Below are positions 17,674 through 26,361 of a DNA stretch of 64,000 nucleotides, piece after piece. Positions within the stretch are counted from its first letter, which is position 1, and the number at the start of each line of letters is the position of its first letter. This DNA comes from Anaerofustis stercorihominis DSM 17244 (GTDB taxonomy: Bacteria > Bacillota > Clostridia > Eubacteriales > Anaerofustaceae): contig NZ_DS560015.1 in assembly GCF_000154825.1 (NCBI RefSeq), positions 87,052 to 151,051 of the forward strand. Reading direction: 5' to 3'. The position numbers were made by a program, and so were the translations under genes. The notes beneath the pieces are model-generated. The model did no database searches. It saw only the letters and a program-made list of their open reading frames with translations, and was not told where the DNA came from.

Positions 17674-18600
17674 ATGAGTAAAGTTGTAGTTATAGCGGGT
17701 CCTACCGCATCGGGGAAAAGCGGGCTTGCCGTAGAGCTTGCTAAAAAAATAAACGGAGAAATAATTTCTGCCGATTCCGTGCAGGTTTATAAATATATGG
17801 ATATAGGTTCCGCAAAAGTAACAAAAGAAGAAATGCAGGGGATAAAACATTATTTGGTAGATGAGTTTTATCCGAATGAAGATTTTAACGTTTCTGTTTT
17901 TGCAGATAAAGGGATTAAGTATATAAATGAAATACTCTCCAAGGGAAAAGTTCCCATTATAGTGGGAGGAAGCGGATTATACGTTGACGCCCTTGTATAT
18001 GATTCTTATGATTTTGAAGAAGAAGACAAAGATAAGACTTACAGAGAATATCTTGAAAACCTGGCAAGAGAAAAAGGCAAAGAATATATATATGATATGC
18101 TCATTGAAGCAGATAAGGAAAGTGCGGATGAAATTCATCCAAATAACCTAAAAAGGGTAATAAGAGCACTTGAGATATATAAGAAGACTGGAAAGAAAAA
18201 AAGTGATAGGGAAGAAAGAAAAAAGGAATATAGGTTTAAAGATACTTATTACTTTTGTTTAAATGATAAAAGAGAAAAGCTATATGAAAAAATAGATAAA
18301 AGAGTAGATGAAATGGTGAGCTTGGGACTTGTAGATGAGGTAAGGTCTCTTATGGATATGGGATATGATGAAAGTTTAAATTCCATGAGGGCTCTAGGGT
18401 ATAAGGAGATAGTAAGCTATTTAAAAGGAGATATTTCCTTAGAAGAATCAATCTACATCATAAAGAGAGACACCAGACATTTCGCAAAGAGACAGCTTAC
18501 CTGGTTTAAGCGAAACGAAGATGTAATATGGTTAAATAAAGAAAATTATAAAGATACAAAAGATATATTAACTTTTATGAGGGGGATAATAAATGAGTAG
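17674..18600 (+). CDS. miaA: tRNA dimethylallyltransferase
   Basis: Transfers the dimethylallyl group to A37 of tRNA, producing i6A, the substrate of MiaB. The P-loop is GPTASGKS (residues 9-16), followed by ADSVQVYKYMDIGSAK and the substrate segments VGGSGLYVDALVYD and NLKRVIRALEIY. The length of 308 residues is normal. It follows mutL by 2 bases and overlaps the next gene by 8 bases, which suggests translational coupling. The hfq gene that often follows miaA in other bacteria is not here. Confidence 0.96.
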   Translation: MSKVVVIAGPTASGKSGLAVELAKKINGEIISADSVQVYKYMDIGSAKVTKEEMQGIKHYLVDEFYPNEDFNVSVFADKGIKYINEILSKGKVPIIVGGSGLYVDALVYDSYDFEEEDKDKTYREYLENLAREKGKEYIYDMLIEADKESADEIHPNNLKRVIRALEIYKKTGKKKSDREERKKEYRFKDTYYFCLNDKREKLYEKIDKRVDEMVSLGLVDEVRSLMDMGYDESLNSMRALGYKEIVSYLKGDISLEESIYIIKRDTRHFAKRQLTWFKRNEDVIWLNKENYKDTKDILTFMRGIINE

Positions 18601-19858
18601 TTTTGCCGGTGAAAAAGCAATTAATATTGTAAAAGAAGCGGAAAAAAGGATTAAATATAAATTTGAAGAAATAGATGATATATGCGAATATAATATTTAT
18701 AAAGTTTTAAATGCAATGCAAAATCATCGTCTTTCTTTAAGACATTTTAATGAAAGCACCGGATATGCTTATGATGATGAGGGAAGAGAGATAACCGAAA
18801 AGATTTATGCACAAGTGTTCGGCGGTGAAGCCGCACTCGTAAGACCTCAGATAGTAAGCGGGACTCATGCAATAAGCCTGATGCTCTACGGAGTATTAAG
18901 ACCGGGCGATACACTTTTAAGTATAACAGGAGACCCTTATGATACCATAAGGTCTACCATTGGTATAAACGATAATGGGGAAAACCTTGGTTCACTTAAA
19001 GATTATAATGTGAATTATGATAAAGTGGATTTGAAAGACGGAGGAGAAATCGATTTTGATGAGGTTGAAAAGAAGTTAAATGATAATGTAAAAGCGGTAT
19101 TTATTCAGCGTTCAAGCGGGTATACCGACGCAAAAGCTTTATCTATAAGGAAAATAGAGGAAGCCTGTAAATTCGTTAAAGGTATAAAAAAAGATGTATT
19201 GGTACTTGTTGATAACTGTTACGGGGAATTTCTTGAGAAAAAAGAACCGATTGAAGTGGGTGCTGACTTGATTGCAGGTTCATTAATAAAAAATCCGGGC
19301 GGAGGACTTGTTTCCGTAGGTGGTTATATAATAGGCAGCAGCGAAAATATCAAAAAAGTCGCCTCCCGTCTTACGGCTCCGGGTATTGCTCTAGAGGTAG
19401 GAGCTAATCTGGGCGTTATTCGCTCTTATTTGCAGGGACTTTTCATGGCGAGTAAAGTTACAAGCGGAGCGATAAAAGGCGCTATACTGGCTGCCAGCGT
19501 CTTTGAGAGCATAGGATACAGAGTATTCCCGGGTGTTGATGATGAAAGAAGCGATATTATCCAGGCTGTAGTCCTTGGAAGCAGGGAAAAGGTATGTGCT
19601 TACTGTGAAGGTATTCAGGAAGCTGCTCCCGTAGATTCTTACGTTACTCCCGAACCTTGGGATATGCCTGGTTACGATGACCAGGTAATAATGGCTGCGG
19701 GAAATTTCATTGAAGGCTCTTCAATAGAACTCAGTGCAGACGCACCTATGAAAGAACCTTATATCGTCTATCAGCAGGGCGGACTTACTTATGAACATTC
19801 TAAGATAGGTACTATCAAAGCTTTGGATAAAATACTTAAACTTGATGAGGTAAGATAA
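18593..19858 (+). CDS. ynbB: Methionine gamma-lyase family PLP protein (YnbB, 'aluminium resistance' family)
   Basis: A 421-residue PLP-dependent protein of the family first annotated as aluminium resistance protein and found next to miaA or hfq in many Firmicutes. Visible features are GGEAALVRPQIVSGTHAI near the cofactor pocket, VDNCYGEFLEKKEP with the PLP aspartate, and AGSLIKNPGGG, where the lysine is the likely Schiff-base residue. The true substrate is not established for this family. It overlaps the end of miaA by 8 bases and its stop abuts the start of the DUF3842 gene. Confidence 0.88.
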   Translation: MSSFAGEKAINIVKEAEKRIKYKFEEIDDICEYNIYKVLNAMQNHRLSLRHFNESTGYAYDDEGREITEKIYAQVFGGEAALVRPQIVSGTHAISLMLYGVLRPGDTLLSITGDPYDTIRSTIGINDNGENLGSLKDYNVNYDKVDLKDGGEIDFDEVEKKLNDNVKAVFIQRSSGYTDAKALSIRKIEEACKFVKGIKKDVLVLVDNCYGEFLEKKEPIEVGADLIAGSLIKNPGGGLVSVGGYIIGSSENIKKVASRLTAPGIALEVGANLGVIRSYLQGLFMASKVTSGAIKGAILAASVFESIGYRVFPGVDDERSDIIQAVVLGSREKVCAYCEGIQEAAPVDSYVTPEPWDMPGYDDQVIMAAGNFIEGSSIELSADAPMKEPYIVYQQGGLTYEHSKIGTIKALDKILKLDEVR

Positions 19859-20278
19859 ATGTTAGTAATGGTGGTAGACGGAAAAGGCGGAGGCATAGGC
19901 GTAAGTCTTATAGAAAAAATATTGGAATGTAATTTGGATGTTGATATTATAGGGATCGGTACGAATTCCGTTGCAATGTCCGGAATGAATAAGCTGGGTG
20001 TAGACTGTGCCAGCGGAGAAAATCCCGTTGTATACAATGCGGGGAGAGCCGATTTTATACTCGGACCTATGGGGATACTTACCGCAAATTCCATGTTTGG
20101 TGAGATAACACCCAAAATGGCTTATGCAATATCGGAAAGCGAAGCTAAAAAGATATTGATACCGATGAATAAATGTAATGTCATTACCGTTGGAGTCATA
20201 AATAAGAGTATTAATGAATATATAGAAGAAGCTATTGATATCCTAAAAGAAGAAATAGAAAAAAAGAAAAGCAGATAA
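19859..20278 (+). CDS. DUF3842 family protein
   Basis: A 139-residue protein with a glycine-rich N-terminal beta-alpha-beta start (VMVVDGKGGGIG) that resembles a nucleotide-binding fold, followed by GIGTNSVAMSGM and a RADFILGPMGIL segment. These are family features of DUF3842, whose members have no known function. The start codon directly follows the ynbB stop, so the pair is co-translated; a shared metabolic role is inference. It ends within the arm and loop of a terminator hairpin. Confidence 0.85.
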   Translation: MLVMVVDGKGGGIGVSLIEKILECNLDVDIIGIGTNSVAMSGMNKLGVDCASGENPVVYNAGRADFILGPMGILTANSMFGEITPKMAYAISESEAKKILIPMNKCNVITVGVINKSINEYIEEAIDILKEEIEKKKSR

Positions 20279-20291
20279 ATTCTGCTTTTTT
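20267..20291 (+). terminator. Terminator of the rnr-DUF3842 block
   Basis: AAAAGCAGA pairs with TCTGCTTTT around TAAAT, which contains the DUF3842 stop codon, followed by a T-run. Confidence 0.85.
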
Positions 20292-20883
20292 ATTTTTTCT
20301 CGAAAGCTACAAATCCCGGGTCTGTGGGATGGTCGAGGACTTTGATATTTTTATATTTTAATAAATGAAGAGCTATAAGCAAGTCGCCTCCCGCACTTAG
20401 TATATTTATAATAGACATAAAGAATAAAAAATTATTTTGAAATATGAACATTAATAGCATTGGAATTATACCAAGTATCAAAAAGGGCATCAATGCACCA
20501 ATCATATATCCTTTTTTAGATAATGGTTCTTTGCAATGTGCATAGGGCATGAGTCCGCTGAGATTAAATCCAAATTTGATGCTTTTAAGTTTATCCTCAC
20601 AATAAATGCTCCATGTAATACCGTGAATGAGTTCGTGTATCAATAATGAAACTATTAATATAATTATAAAATTAACTACTCCGAACTGAAATGAGTTATT
20701 GAAACTTTTATAGTTAAGTATGTAATAAATTATTGTAACCAGTATAAATGGCATAGGTGTTAAAATCCCGTATATATTTGCGTTTTTTACTGATATTATA
20801 TGGTCTTTTCTTATATAACCTTCATTATTCATTTTATTTAATAAAATAGTAAATTCTTTATTTTCTTTTCTTTTTTTATCCAT
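20290..20883 (-). CDS. DUF3267 membrane protein, putative zinc metalloprotease
   Basis: A 197-residue membrane protein with about four hydrophobic segments. An HELIH zinc motif (residues 83-87) lies at the end of the second membrane segment and is followed by GITW, the pattern of DUF3267 proteins, which are thought to be membrane zinc peptidases. A candidate second metal region is not obvious. The promoter and target are unknown. It lies downstream of sigG on the same strand, separated from it by a hairpin, so it is probably transcribed independently. Confidence 0.82.
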   Translation of the reverse strand: MDKKRKENKEFTILLNKMNNEGYIRKDHIISVKNANIYGILTPMPFILVTIIYYILNYKSFNNSFQFGVVNFIIILIVSLLIHELIHGITWSIYCEDKLKSIKFGFNLSGLMPYAHCKEPLSKKGYMIGALMPFLILGIIPMLLMFIFQNNFLFFMSIINILSAGGDLLIALHLLKYKNIKVLDHPTDPGFVAFEKK

Positions 20884-20960
20884 ATATAATCCTTTCTTAA
20901 CTAATTAAAATAATTTATTTATATTTTATCATATTATTTATTATTTTTTCATATTTATTA

Positions 20961-21000
20961 AAAGAACAAGATATGACAAATATGTCATATCTTATTCTTT
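20961..21000 (-). terminator. Terminator downstream of sigG
   Basis: An 18-pair stem with one mismatch: AAGATATGACA pairs with TGTCATATCTT around AATA, and the outer AAAGAA pairs with TTCTTT. On the minus strand it directly follows the sigG stop, although the T-run is short. Confidence 0.7.
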
Positions 21001-21761
21001 TAAATTTCATTCTTGATTTTTCTCAGCCCGCTTTTTTCAAGTCTTGAAACTTGTGCCTGACTTATCCCTATTTCATTTGCAACTTCGATTTGAGTCCTTC
21101 CCAAATAATATCTCTTAAGGATTATTTCTTTTTCTCTACCTTTTAGCTTTTCAACAGCTTCTTTTAGAGAAAGCTTTTCCGTCCAATTTTCTTCTCTGTT
21201 TTTTTCATCTCCAACTTGGTCTATCAGTGAAATGCTGTCTCCGTTATCGTTATACATTTGGTCGTATAAAGAACATGGTTCTACTATAGAATCGAGAGCA
21301 AAATTCAAGTCTTTTTCCTTAACTCCAAGCTTTTTCGCTATTTCTCTGTTCGTTGGATTTGTATCTTTGTGAGCTTCCTTGTATTTTAAGGCTTTATAAG
21401 CCATATCTTTGAGCGAGCGGCTTACTCTTATGGTACCGTTATCCCTTAAATATCTTCTGACTTCTCCGATTATCATGGGAACCGCATAAGTAGAGAATTT
21501 AACTCCGAATTTCACATCAAAATTATCTATCGCTTTAATAAGTCCGATACATCCTACCTGAAATAAATCATCCATATTTTCATTTCTGTTTGAAAAACGC
21601 TGAACAACACTTAAAACTAGTCTTAAGTTACATCTGATAAATTCGTTTTTTAAATCTTCTTCACCATTCTTGATCCTTATTAACATATCCTCGATTTCTT
21701 TATTGTTTAAATTTGGTAATGTTGCGGTGTTTACGCCGCAGATTTCAACTTTACGTATCAT
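21000..21761 (-). CDS. sigG: RNA polymerase sporulation sigma factor SigG
   Basis: Late forespore sigma factor of 253 residues. The N-terminus RKVEICGVNTATLPNL is characteristic of SigG rather than SigF or SigB. Region 2 (LRLVLSVVQRF, DDLFQVGCIGLIKAIDNFD, FSTYAVPMIIGEVRRYLRDN), region 3 (TIRVSRSLKDMAYKAL) and region 4 (KRYYLGRTQIEVANEIGISQAQVSRLEKSGL) are all present. A strong AGGAGG-type site precedes the ATG. It is not next to sigE and spoIIGA, where it lies in many Clostridia and bacilli. A candidate forespore promoter lies upstream. Confidence 0.95.
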   Translation of the reverse strand: MIRKVEICGVNTATLPNLNNKEIEDMLIRIKNGEEDLKNEFIRCNLRLVLSVVQRFSNRNENMDDLFQVGCIGLIKAIDNFDVKFGVKFSTYAVPMIIGEVRRYLRDNGTIRVSRSLKDMAYKALKYKEAHKDTNPTNREIAKKLGVKEKDLNFALDSIVEPCSLYDQMYNDNGDSISLIDQVGDEKNREENWTEKLSLKEAVEKLKGREKEIILKRYYLGRTQIEVANEIGISQAQVSRLEKSGLRKIKNEI

Positions 21762-21800
21762 ATTTTATTTCCTCCGGTTAATAAGTTTTGTCACTATATA

Positions 21801-21829
21801 AATTTTTACCGAGGATGGGAAAGTTATTC
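21801..21829 (-). promoter_or_regulatory. Candidate forespore (sigma F/G type) promoter of sigG
   Basis: On the minus strand: GAATA (-35), 14 bases, then GGTAAAAATT (-10). This resembles the forespore consensus (GHATR/GYWTA and GGNNANAHTR). The same geometry occurs ahead of the germination operon. Confidence 0.5.
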
Positions 21830-21852
21830 TATTTATCCAATAAAAAACAAGG

Positions 21853-21882
21853 AAGTTAATGGAAGTTATTTTCCATTAACTT
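21853..21882. repeat. Perfect 12-bp inverted repeat between sigG and rsmE
   Basis: AAGTTAATGGAA and TTCCATTAACTT flank a 6-base loop between two divergent genes. On the minus strand it is followed by CCTTG and six T residues, so it could act as a terminator. As no gene lies upstream on that strand, an operator role is equally possible. Confidence 0.6.
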
Positions 21883-21937
21883 TAAAAAAAATTAGAATTA
21901 TAGTATAATGATTTATATTTTGTTTAAGGAGATAAAA

Positions 21938-22657
21938 ATGCCTAGATTTTTTTGCATTAATAAAGAAAATGACAGATTTTATTTGGACAAAGAAGACAGT
22001 AAACATATAATAAAATCCCTTAGGATGAAAGAAGGAGATAATATTACCATATGTGATAAGAACGGATATGACTATGAATGTGAGCTGATAATAGATAGTG
22101 AAAATGTTCAGGGAAAAATAATATCAAAAAAGGAAAATGATACTGAGCCGAACGTTAAAATTACATTGTATCAGGCACTTCCAAAATCGGACAAATTCGA
22201 AACCATAGTTCAAAAAACTGTTGAGCTTGGTATATATGAAATAGTACCTATTATGACTAACAGATGTATTTCAAGACCGGATAAAAAATCTATGAAGAAA
22301 AAGATAGAGCGATATAATAAAATTGCTTTTGAAGCTGCTAAACAAAGCGGAAGAGGTATTATCCCCAGGGTAAGGGATATGATTACGTTTAAAGAGGCAA
22401 TAAAAGAAATAAAAGATTTTGATATGAAGATTTTATTTTACGAAAATGGAGGAGAAAACCTTAAAGATTTTAAGTATGAAAATTTAAATGATATTGCATT
22501 TATAGTCGGAAGCGAAGGGGGATTTGACGCCTTGGAAGCTAAGTATGCAAAAGAAAATGAAGTTACATTAATGGGGCTAGGCAAAAGGATCTTAAGGTGT
22601 GAAACCGCTCCTATTGCCGCTCTTTCCGCTCTTATGCTGCTTACCGATAATATGTAA
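21938..22657 (+). CDS. rsmE: 16S rRNA (uracil1498-N3)-methyltransferase
   Basis: SPOUT-family methyltransferase that methylates U1498 of 16S rRNA. An N-terminal PUA-like domain (about 1-70) is followed by the knotted SPOUT domain with LYQALPKSDKFETIVQKTVELG, FEAAKQSGRG, VGSEGGFDALE and GLGKRILRCETAPIAALS, the family's SAM-binding motifs. The ATG at 21908 is rejected because AAGGAGA stands 7 bases before the ATG at 21938. Length from there is 239 residues. Confidence 0.94.
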   Translation: MPRFFCINKENDRFYLDKEDSKHIIKSLRMKEGDNITICDKNGYDYECELIIDSENVQGKIISKKENDTEPNVKITLYQALPKSDKFETIVQKTVELGIYEIVPIMTNRCISRPDKKSMKKKIERYNKIAFEAAKQSGRGIIPRVRDMITFKEAIKEIKDFDMKILFYENGGENLKDFKYENLNDIAFIVGSEGGFDALEAKYAKENEVTLMGLGKRILRCETAPIAALSALMLLTDNM

Positions 22658-22684
22658 TAATTTAATATTAGTTTATTTTAATAT

Positions 22685-22717
22685 AAAAAAGAGATAGTAT
22701 CATATTATCTCTTTTTT
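22685..22717. terminator. Bidirectional terminator between rsmE and gerB
   Basis: A-run, then GAGATAGT pairing with ATTATCTC (one wobble) around ATCAT, then a T-run. It serves the convergent rsmE and germination operons. Confidence 0.85.
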
Positions 22718-22748
22718 GTTTATGATGATTTTAATAATAAATAATATT

Positions 22749-23819
22749 TTAGATTGCTTTTTTTCTGTTTTTTATTTTAGATCTTATAAGAACTAAAATA
22801 GGAAGTATGAATGCGGTAAATAGAAAATACCACTTGAATTTAAATAACAATAACAATAATTTATTAATGGTTGACGGCATTATCATTACTGTAATAAATA
22901 CTATTATAGTGTATATTATATTTATATCTTTTATATTATCAAGATCCATGATATGCTTTAATCCCAGCATTGCGGCAAAAGAGCAAACGGATATTTTGAC
23001 TAAAGTGGATATAAAGAAATTAAAAGCAACGATTATTTCCATTCTGGTCACATAAGTTCCTATACTTGATAACCCGACGGTAATAAAAGTAGGATATGGA
23101 ACTTTTAATAAAAGCGGAAATCCAAGTACAAATATATTTGTAAAGTACATAAGCATTATTAATATAAAACTTACAATGAATGCTATAGAATAGCTCTTTT
23201 TAATATTTTCATTTTTATTTATATTATTTATTATAAACCCAAAGAGTACTATATCAGAGAAAGGAAGGATAATACTTAAAAGTAAATTATCATAAATATT
23301 ATCCATATTCAGAGTTAAAAGTGAATTCAAATTGTTAATATCAAACATTTTAACCGAGAAAAGTATTCCAAATAAAATAATAAGGATATTTATTGGTATC
23401 AAAAATGTAGATAGTTTTCCAAGGGTAATTATATTCCTTTTTAGTGTTAAAAAAATCAATAGTAAAAATATGATTGTTGTTATTATTACAGGGGTTTTTA
23501 TTAAAATATTATTTTTTGTAAATATAATGAAGTATCTTAAATAAAATAATTCAATAATAAAAGCATATATAACAAAAAATAAATTTATGATTTTTGAAAA
23601 GAATTTATTAAAACTTTCATCTATTACCGAAAAAAGATTTTTTTTGTTATTTTTAATTATTATGGTACATGTTACGATCGGTATCAGTGCTGACAAAAAT
23701 GAAATTATTATATATAAAGGGTGAGGAGTCGTGTAGAATGTATATCCGGTCATTATTGCCGTACCGAGCATATAAAGTATCATCATAGATGCCATTTCTT
23801 TTGTTGATAGTTTATCCAT
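22749..23819 (-). CDS. gerB: Spore germination permease, GerB family
   Basis: A 356-residue protein with about ten hydrophobic segments in the amino acid permease-like fold of GerAB/GerKB proteins. Together with GerA and GerC it forms a nutrient germinant receptor in the spore inner membrane, where the B subunit is thought to bind the germinant. The N-terminal STKEMASMMILYMLGTAIMTG segment is typical. It is the last gene of the DUF421-gerA-gerC-gerB operon and starts 3 bases after gerC. Which germinant is sensed cannot be told from sequence. Confidence 0.9.
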   Translation of the reverse strand: MDKLSTKEMASMMILYMLGTAIMTGYTFYTTPHPLYIIISFLSALIPIVTCTIIIKNNKKNLFSVIDESFNKFFSKIINLFFVIYAFIIELFYLRYFIIFTKNNILIKTPVIITTIIFLLLIFLTLKRNIITLGKLSTFLIPINILIILFGILFSVKMFDINNLNSLLTLNMDNIYDNLLLSIILPFSDIVLFGFIINNINKNENIKKSYSIAFIVSFILIMLMYFTNIFVLGFPLLLKVPYPTFITVGLSSIGTYVTRMEIIVAFNFFISTLVKISVCSFAAMLGLKHIMDLDNIKDINIIYTIIVFITVMIMPSTINKLLLLLFKFKWYFLFTAFILPILVLIRSKIKNRKKAI

Positions 23820-23822
23820 GTT

Positions 23823-24899
23823 TTACTCCTCCATATCTTCTTTAAGTGTTACATGTACATCAATATTTCTATTTAAATTTTCATAGTACCTGTTCCAGTT
23901 TTGATTGTTCTTTTTTTCTTTATAATTATTTAATTGATATCCGTATCCGCATATATCAAGTTTAAATCTCTTTTGAGTTTCTTCTATAAAATTATTTAAA
24001 TCTCTTTTTAACTTATTTTCTAAAGCACTTTTTAACTTCTCTTTTGAGGTATTTTTCTTTTTATTACTTTCGATATATGCATTTACATCCATATCTATAT
24101 TTAATCTATTATTTTTAATACTTGTTCTTGTTTTCTTTAGTGAAACTTTTGCATTTATCAGATTGTCTTCTTCCTTCATTTTTATTTGTATTGAATTTTT
24201 CTCGTTCATTAAAAGAGAATAATAGTTTACATCTTTATCATCAATATATCCCGCAAGTTTATCTCCTCTAAAGACTGCGATTTTGTTTGCATAAAAGTTT
24301 TTCTTTTCTTCGCTTTTTGCAACTTTTATAACGGGAAGAGTAAGTTCTATTCCCGAGTTTTCAATTGAATTTATGATTTTATATGCTCTTGAATTATCAC
24401 TGAAAAGCTTGTTTTTGCTCAGCTGTTCAAGGATTTCAAAACCATGAAAAGTTTCATGACCTTCTTTAGACATTAATATTTCCTCGGCTGATGAGTCATA
24501 AGTTGTAGTAAATATAGTATTAAATCTTAAATTGTTTTTTTCATATACCAGATTTAAAATATCGTAAATCCCGTCTTCTTTTGCATATTTTTCACCGACT
24601 ATTATAAGTTCGCAGTGGGTAAGGTTTACTTTATTGTTGAATTTTCCGTCAAGAATACTGAGTGCTTCGTAAATAGAATCTCCTTTTGATGTTATCACTT
24701 CAGGTTTTACGTTTAGTTCACCGCCGTAATCGCTTGCGTCGAGAGTTTCTGCACTGACCACATAACCGTCGGATACTTTATCTATTCCCAAGGTAAATAT
24801 CAATATTTCTCTTTCAAGTTCCGAGTAGTCATAGCATGAACATAATAGGGGGATTATAAATGTTAAAAGTATTATGGATAATATTTTTTTACCTTTCAT
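23823..24899 (-). CDS. gerC: Spore germination lipoprotein, Ger(x)C family
   Basis: A 358-residue lipoprotein. The signal peptide ends in the lipobox LCSC with Cys22 as the likely lipidated residue. The next segment YSELEREILIFTLGIDK and the later LTHCELIIVGEKYAKE are Ger(x)C family features. In germinant receptors the C subunit sits on the outer face of the spore inner membrane. It starts 1 base after gerA and ends 3 bases before gerB. Confidence 0.92.
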   Translation of the reverse strand: MKGKKILSIILLTFIIPLLCSCYDYSELEREILIFTLGIDKVSDGYVVSAETLDASDYGGELNVKPEVITSKGDSIYEALSILDGKFNNKVNLTHCELIIVGEKYAKEDGIYDILNLVYEKNNLRFNTIFTTTYDSSAEEILMSKEGHETFHGFEILEQLSKNKLFSDNSRAYKIINSIENSGIELTLPVIKVAKSEEKKNFYANKIAVFRGDKLAGYIDDKDVNYYSLLMNEKNSIQIKMKEEDNLINAKVSLKKTRTSIKNNRLNIDMDVNAYIESNKKKNTSKEKLKSALENKLKRDLNNFIEETQKRFKLDICGYGYQLNNYKEKKNNQNWNRYYENLNRNIDVHVTLKEDMEE

Positions 24900-24900
24900 A

Positions 24901-26346
24901 TCAGCTCCTCCTATCCGTCTTTTCCGACATATCTACCGGTCTTGTATTCATCTTGAACCACGGTGCTCTGTAGAAACTGTCTTTGAACTGCTGAGGAGAG
25001 TGGAATGCTACATCTGCGGTATATGACATTCCAAATGATTCAAGACTTGATATATGAACGATGAGAAATAAAAATGCAATAATAAATCCATAAAGTCCAA
25101 ACATAGATGATAGTATTATAAAAATAAATCTGAAGATTATAGTAGAACCTTTTACGCTTGGTATCATGAGTTCGCTTATTGCGGACAGAGCCACTACGAT
25201 TATCATCGGTGCACTTATGAGTCTTGCTTCCACTGCCGCTTGTCCCACAACAATACCTCCGACTATCCCCAGAGCTGTGCTTGCTCCGCTTCCGCTTCTG
25301 TTTCCCGCTTCTCCAAGTATTTCAAATATTATTATCATAAGTATGCACTCCGTAAAGGAAGAGCAGGGAAGACCTTCTCTTGCTCCAATAATGCTTATTG
25401 CTAGATTACTGGGGAGTATTTCTTTATGAAAAGTTATGATAGCCAAGTATAATGCAGGTATACATATTGCTAAAAAGTAGCTTATTATTCTTATCATTCT
25501 GGTAAACGAAGCGAAGTAATAATTTAAATAATAATCGTCTCCGGACATGAAGTTTTCAATAAACAAATACGGAACCGTCATTACTATAGGCGTACCGTCG
25601 ACGAATAAAGCTACTCTTCCTTCAAGTATCTTACTGGCTACTATATCCGGTTTTTCATATGTTCCCGCGGTTTTAAAAGGGGAACGTTTATCGTCTTTTA
25701 TGGATTCCAAAACATAATTTACATCAAGCACCGAATCTATATCTATTTTTTTTAGTCTTCTTTTTATTTCTTTAAGTACTTTTTTGTCTACAAGCCCGTC
25801 TACATATGCCAGGCAGGTTTTTGTTTTTGTGATATTACCGAGTGAGGAAAATTCGAATTTCAAATTCGGACTTTGAATTTTTCTTCTAAGCATAGAAAGG
25901 TTAGTCAGTATATTTTCCTGAAAACCTTCTCTGGGACCTTTTGTTATTCTGTCCGTAGGAGGCTCCATTATCGACCTCATCATAAAGCCCTTGGTATCTA
26001 TACTCAGTGCTATATTTTGTCCTTCAATTAAGAGGATTGTATTTCCGTATAAAAGATCGGAAAACATATCTTCAAATGTGGTTATTTCTTTTACATCATT
26101 TGAATATAGTATTTTATCTTCCAGCTTTTTAATTATATTAAATTTAAATACCATTTTTTTATTTTCGAGTATTGCTTTGATTATATCTTCGTTTATTCTT
26201 TCGCTGTTTGACATCCCGTCAATAAACATTAGAAAATAATCAATCCCTTTATTATTGAAATGCCTGTATCTGATCGTGTCATCATTATTGAATTGATTTT
26301 TGATTATAGCGGTATTTATTTTTAAGCTCTTGTGTAATTTATTCAT
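24901..26346 (-). CDS. gerA: Spore germination protein, GerA family
   Basis: A 481-residue GerA subunit. An N-terminal soluble domain of about 240 residues contains the RSIMEPPTDRITKGPREGF segment and SPFKTAGTYEKPDIVASKILEGRVALFVDGTP, both family signatures. A C-terminal membrane domain of four to five helices follows, with REGLPCSSFTECILMIIIFEILGEAG. A GAAGG site precedes the ATG. It lies 15 bases downstream of the DUF421 gene. Confidence 0.95.
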   Translation of the reverse strand: MNKLHKSLKINTAIIKNQFNNDDTIRYRHFNNKGIDYFLMFIDGMSNSERINEDIIKAILENKKMVFKFNIIKKLEDKILYSNDVKEITTFEDMFSDLLYGNTILLIEGQNIALSIDTKGFMMRSIMEPPTDRITKGPREGFQENILTNLSMLRRKIQSPNLKFEFSSLGNITKTKTCLAYVDGLVDKKVLKEIKRRLKKIDIDSVLDVNYVLESIKDDKRSPFKTAGTYEKPDIVASKILEGRVALFVDGTPIVMTVPYLFIENFMSGDDYYLNYYFASFTRMIRIISYFLAICIPALYLAIITFHKEILPSNLAISIIGAREGLPCSSFTECILMIIIFEILGEAGNRSGSGASTALGIVGGIVVGQAAVEARLISAPMIIVVALSAISELMIPSVKGSTIIFRFIFIILSSMFGLYGFIIAFLFLIVHISSLESFGMSYTADVAFHSPQQFKDSFYRAPWFKMNTRPVDMSEKTDRRS

Positions 26347-26361
26347 ATTAAACCTTCAAAT

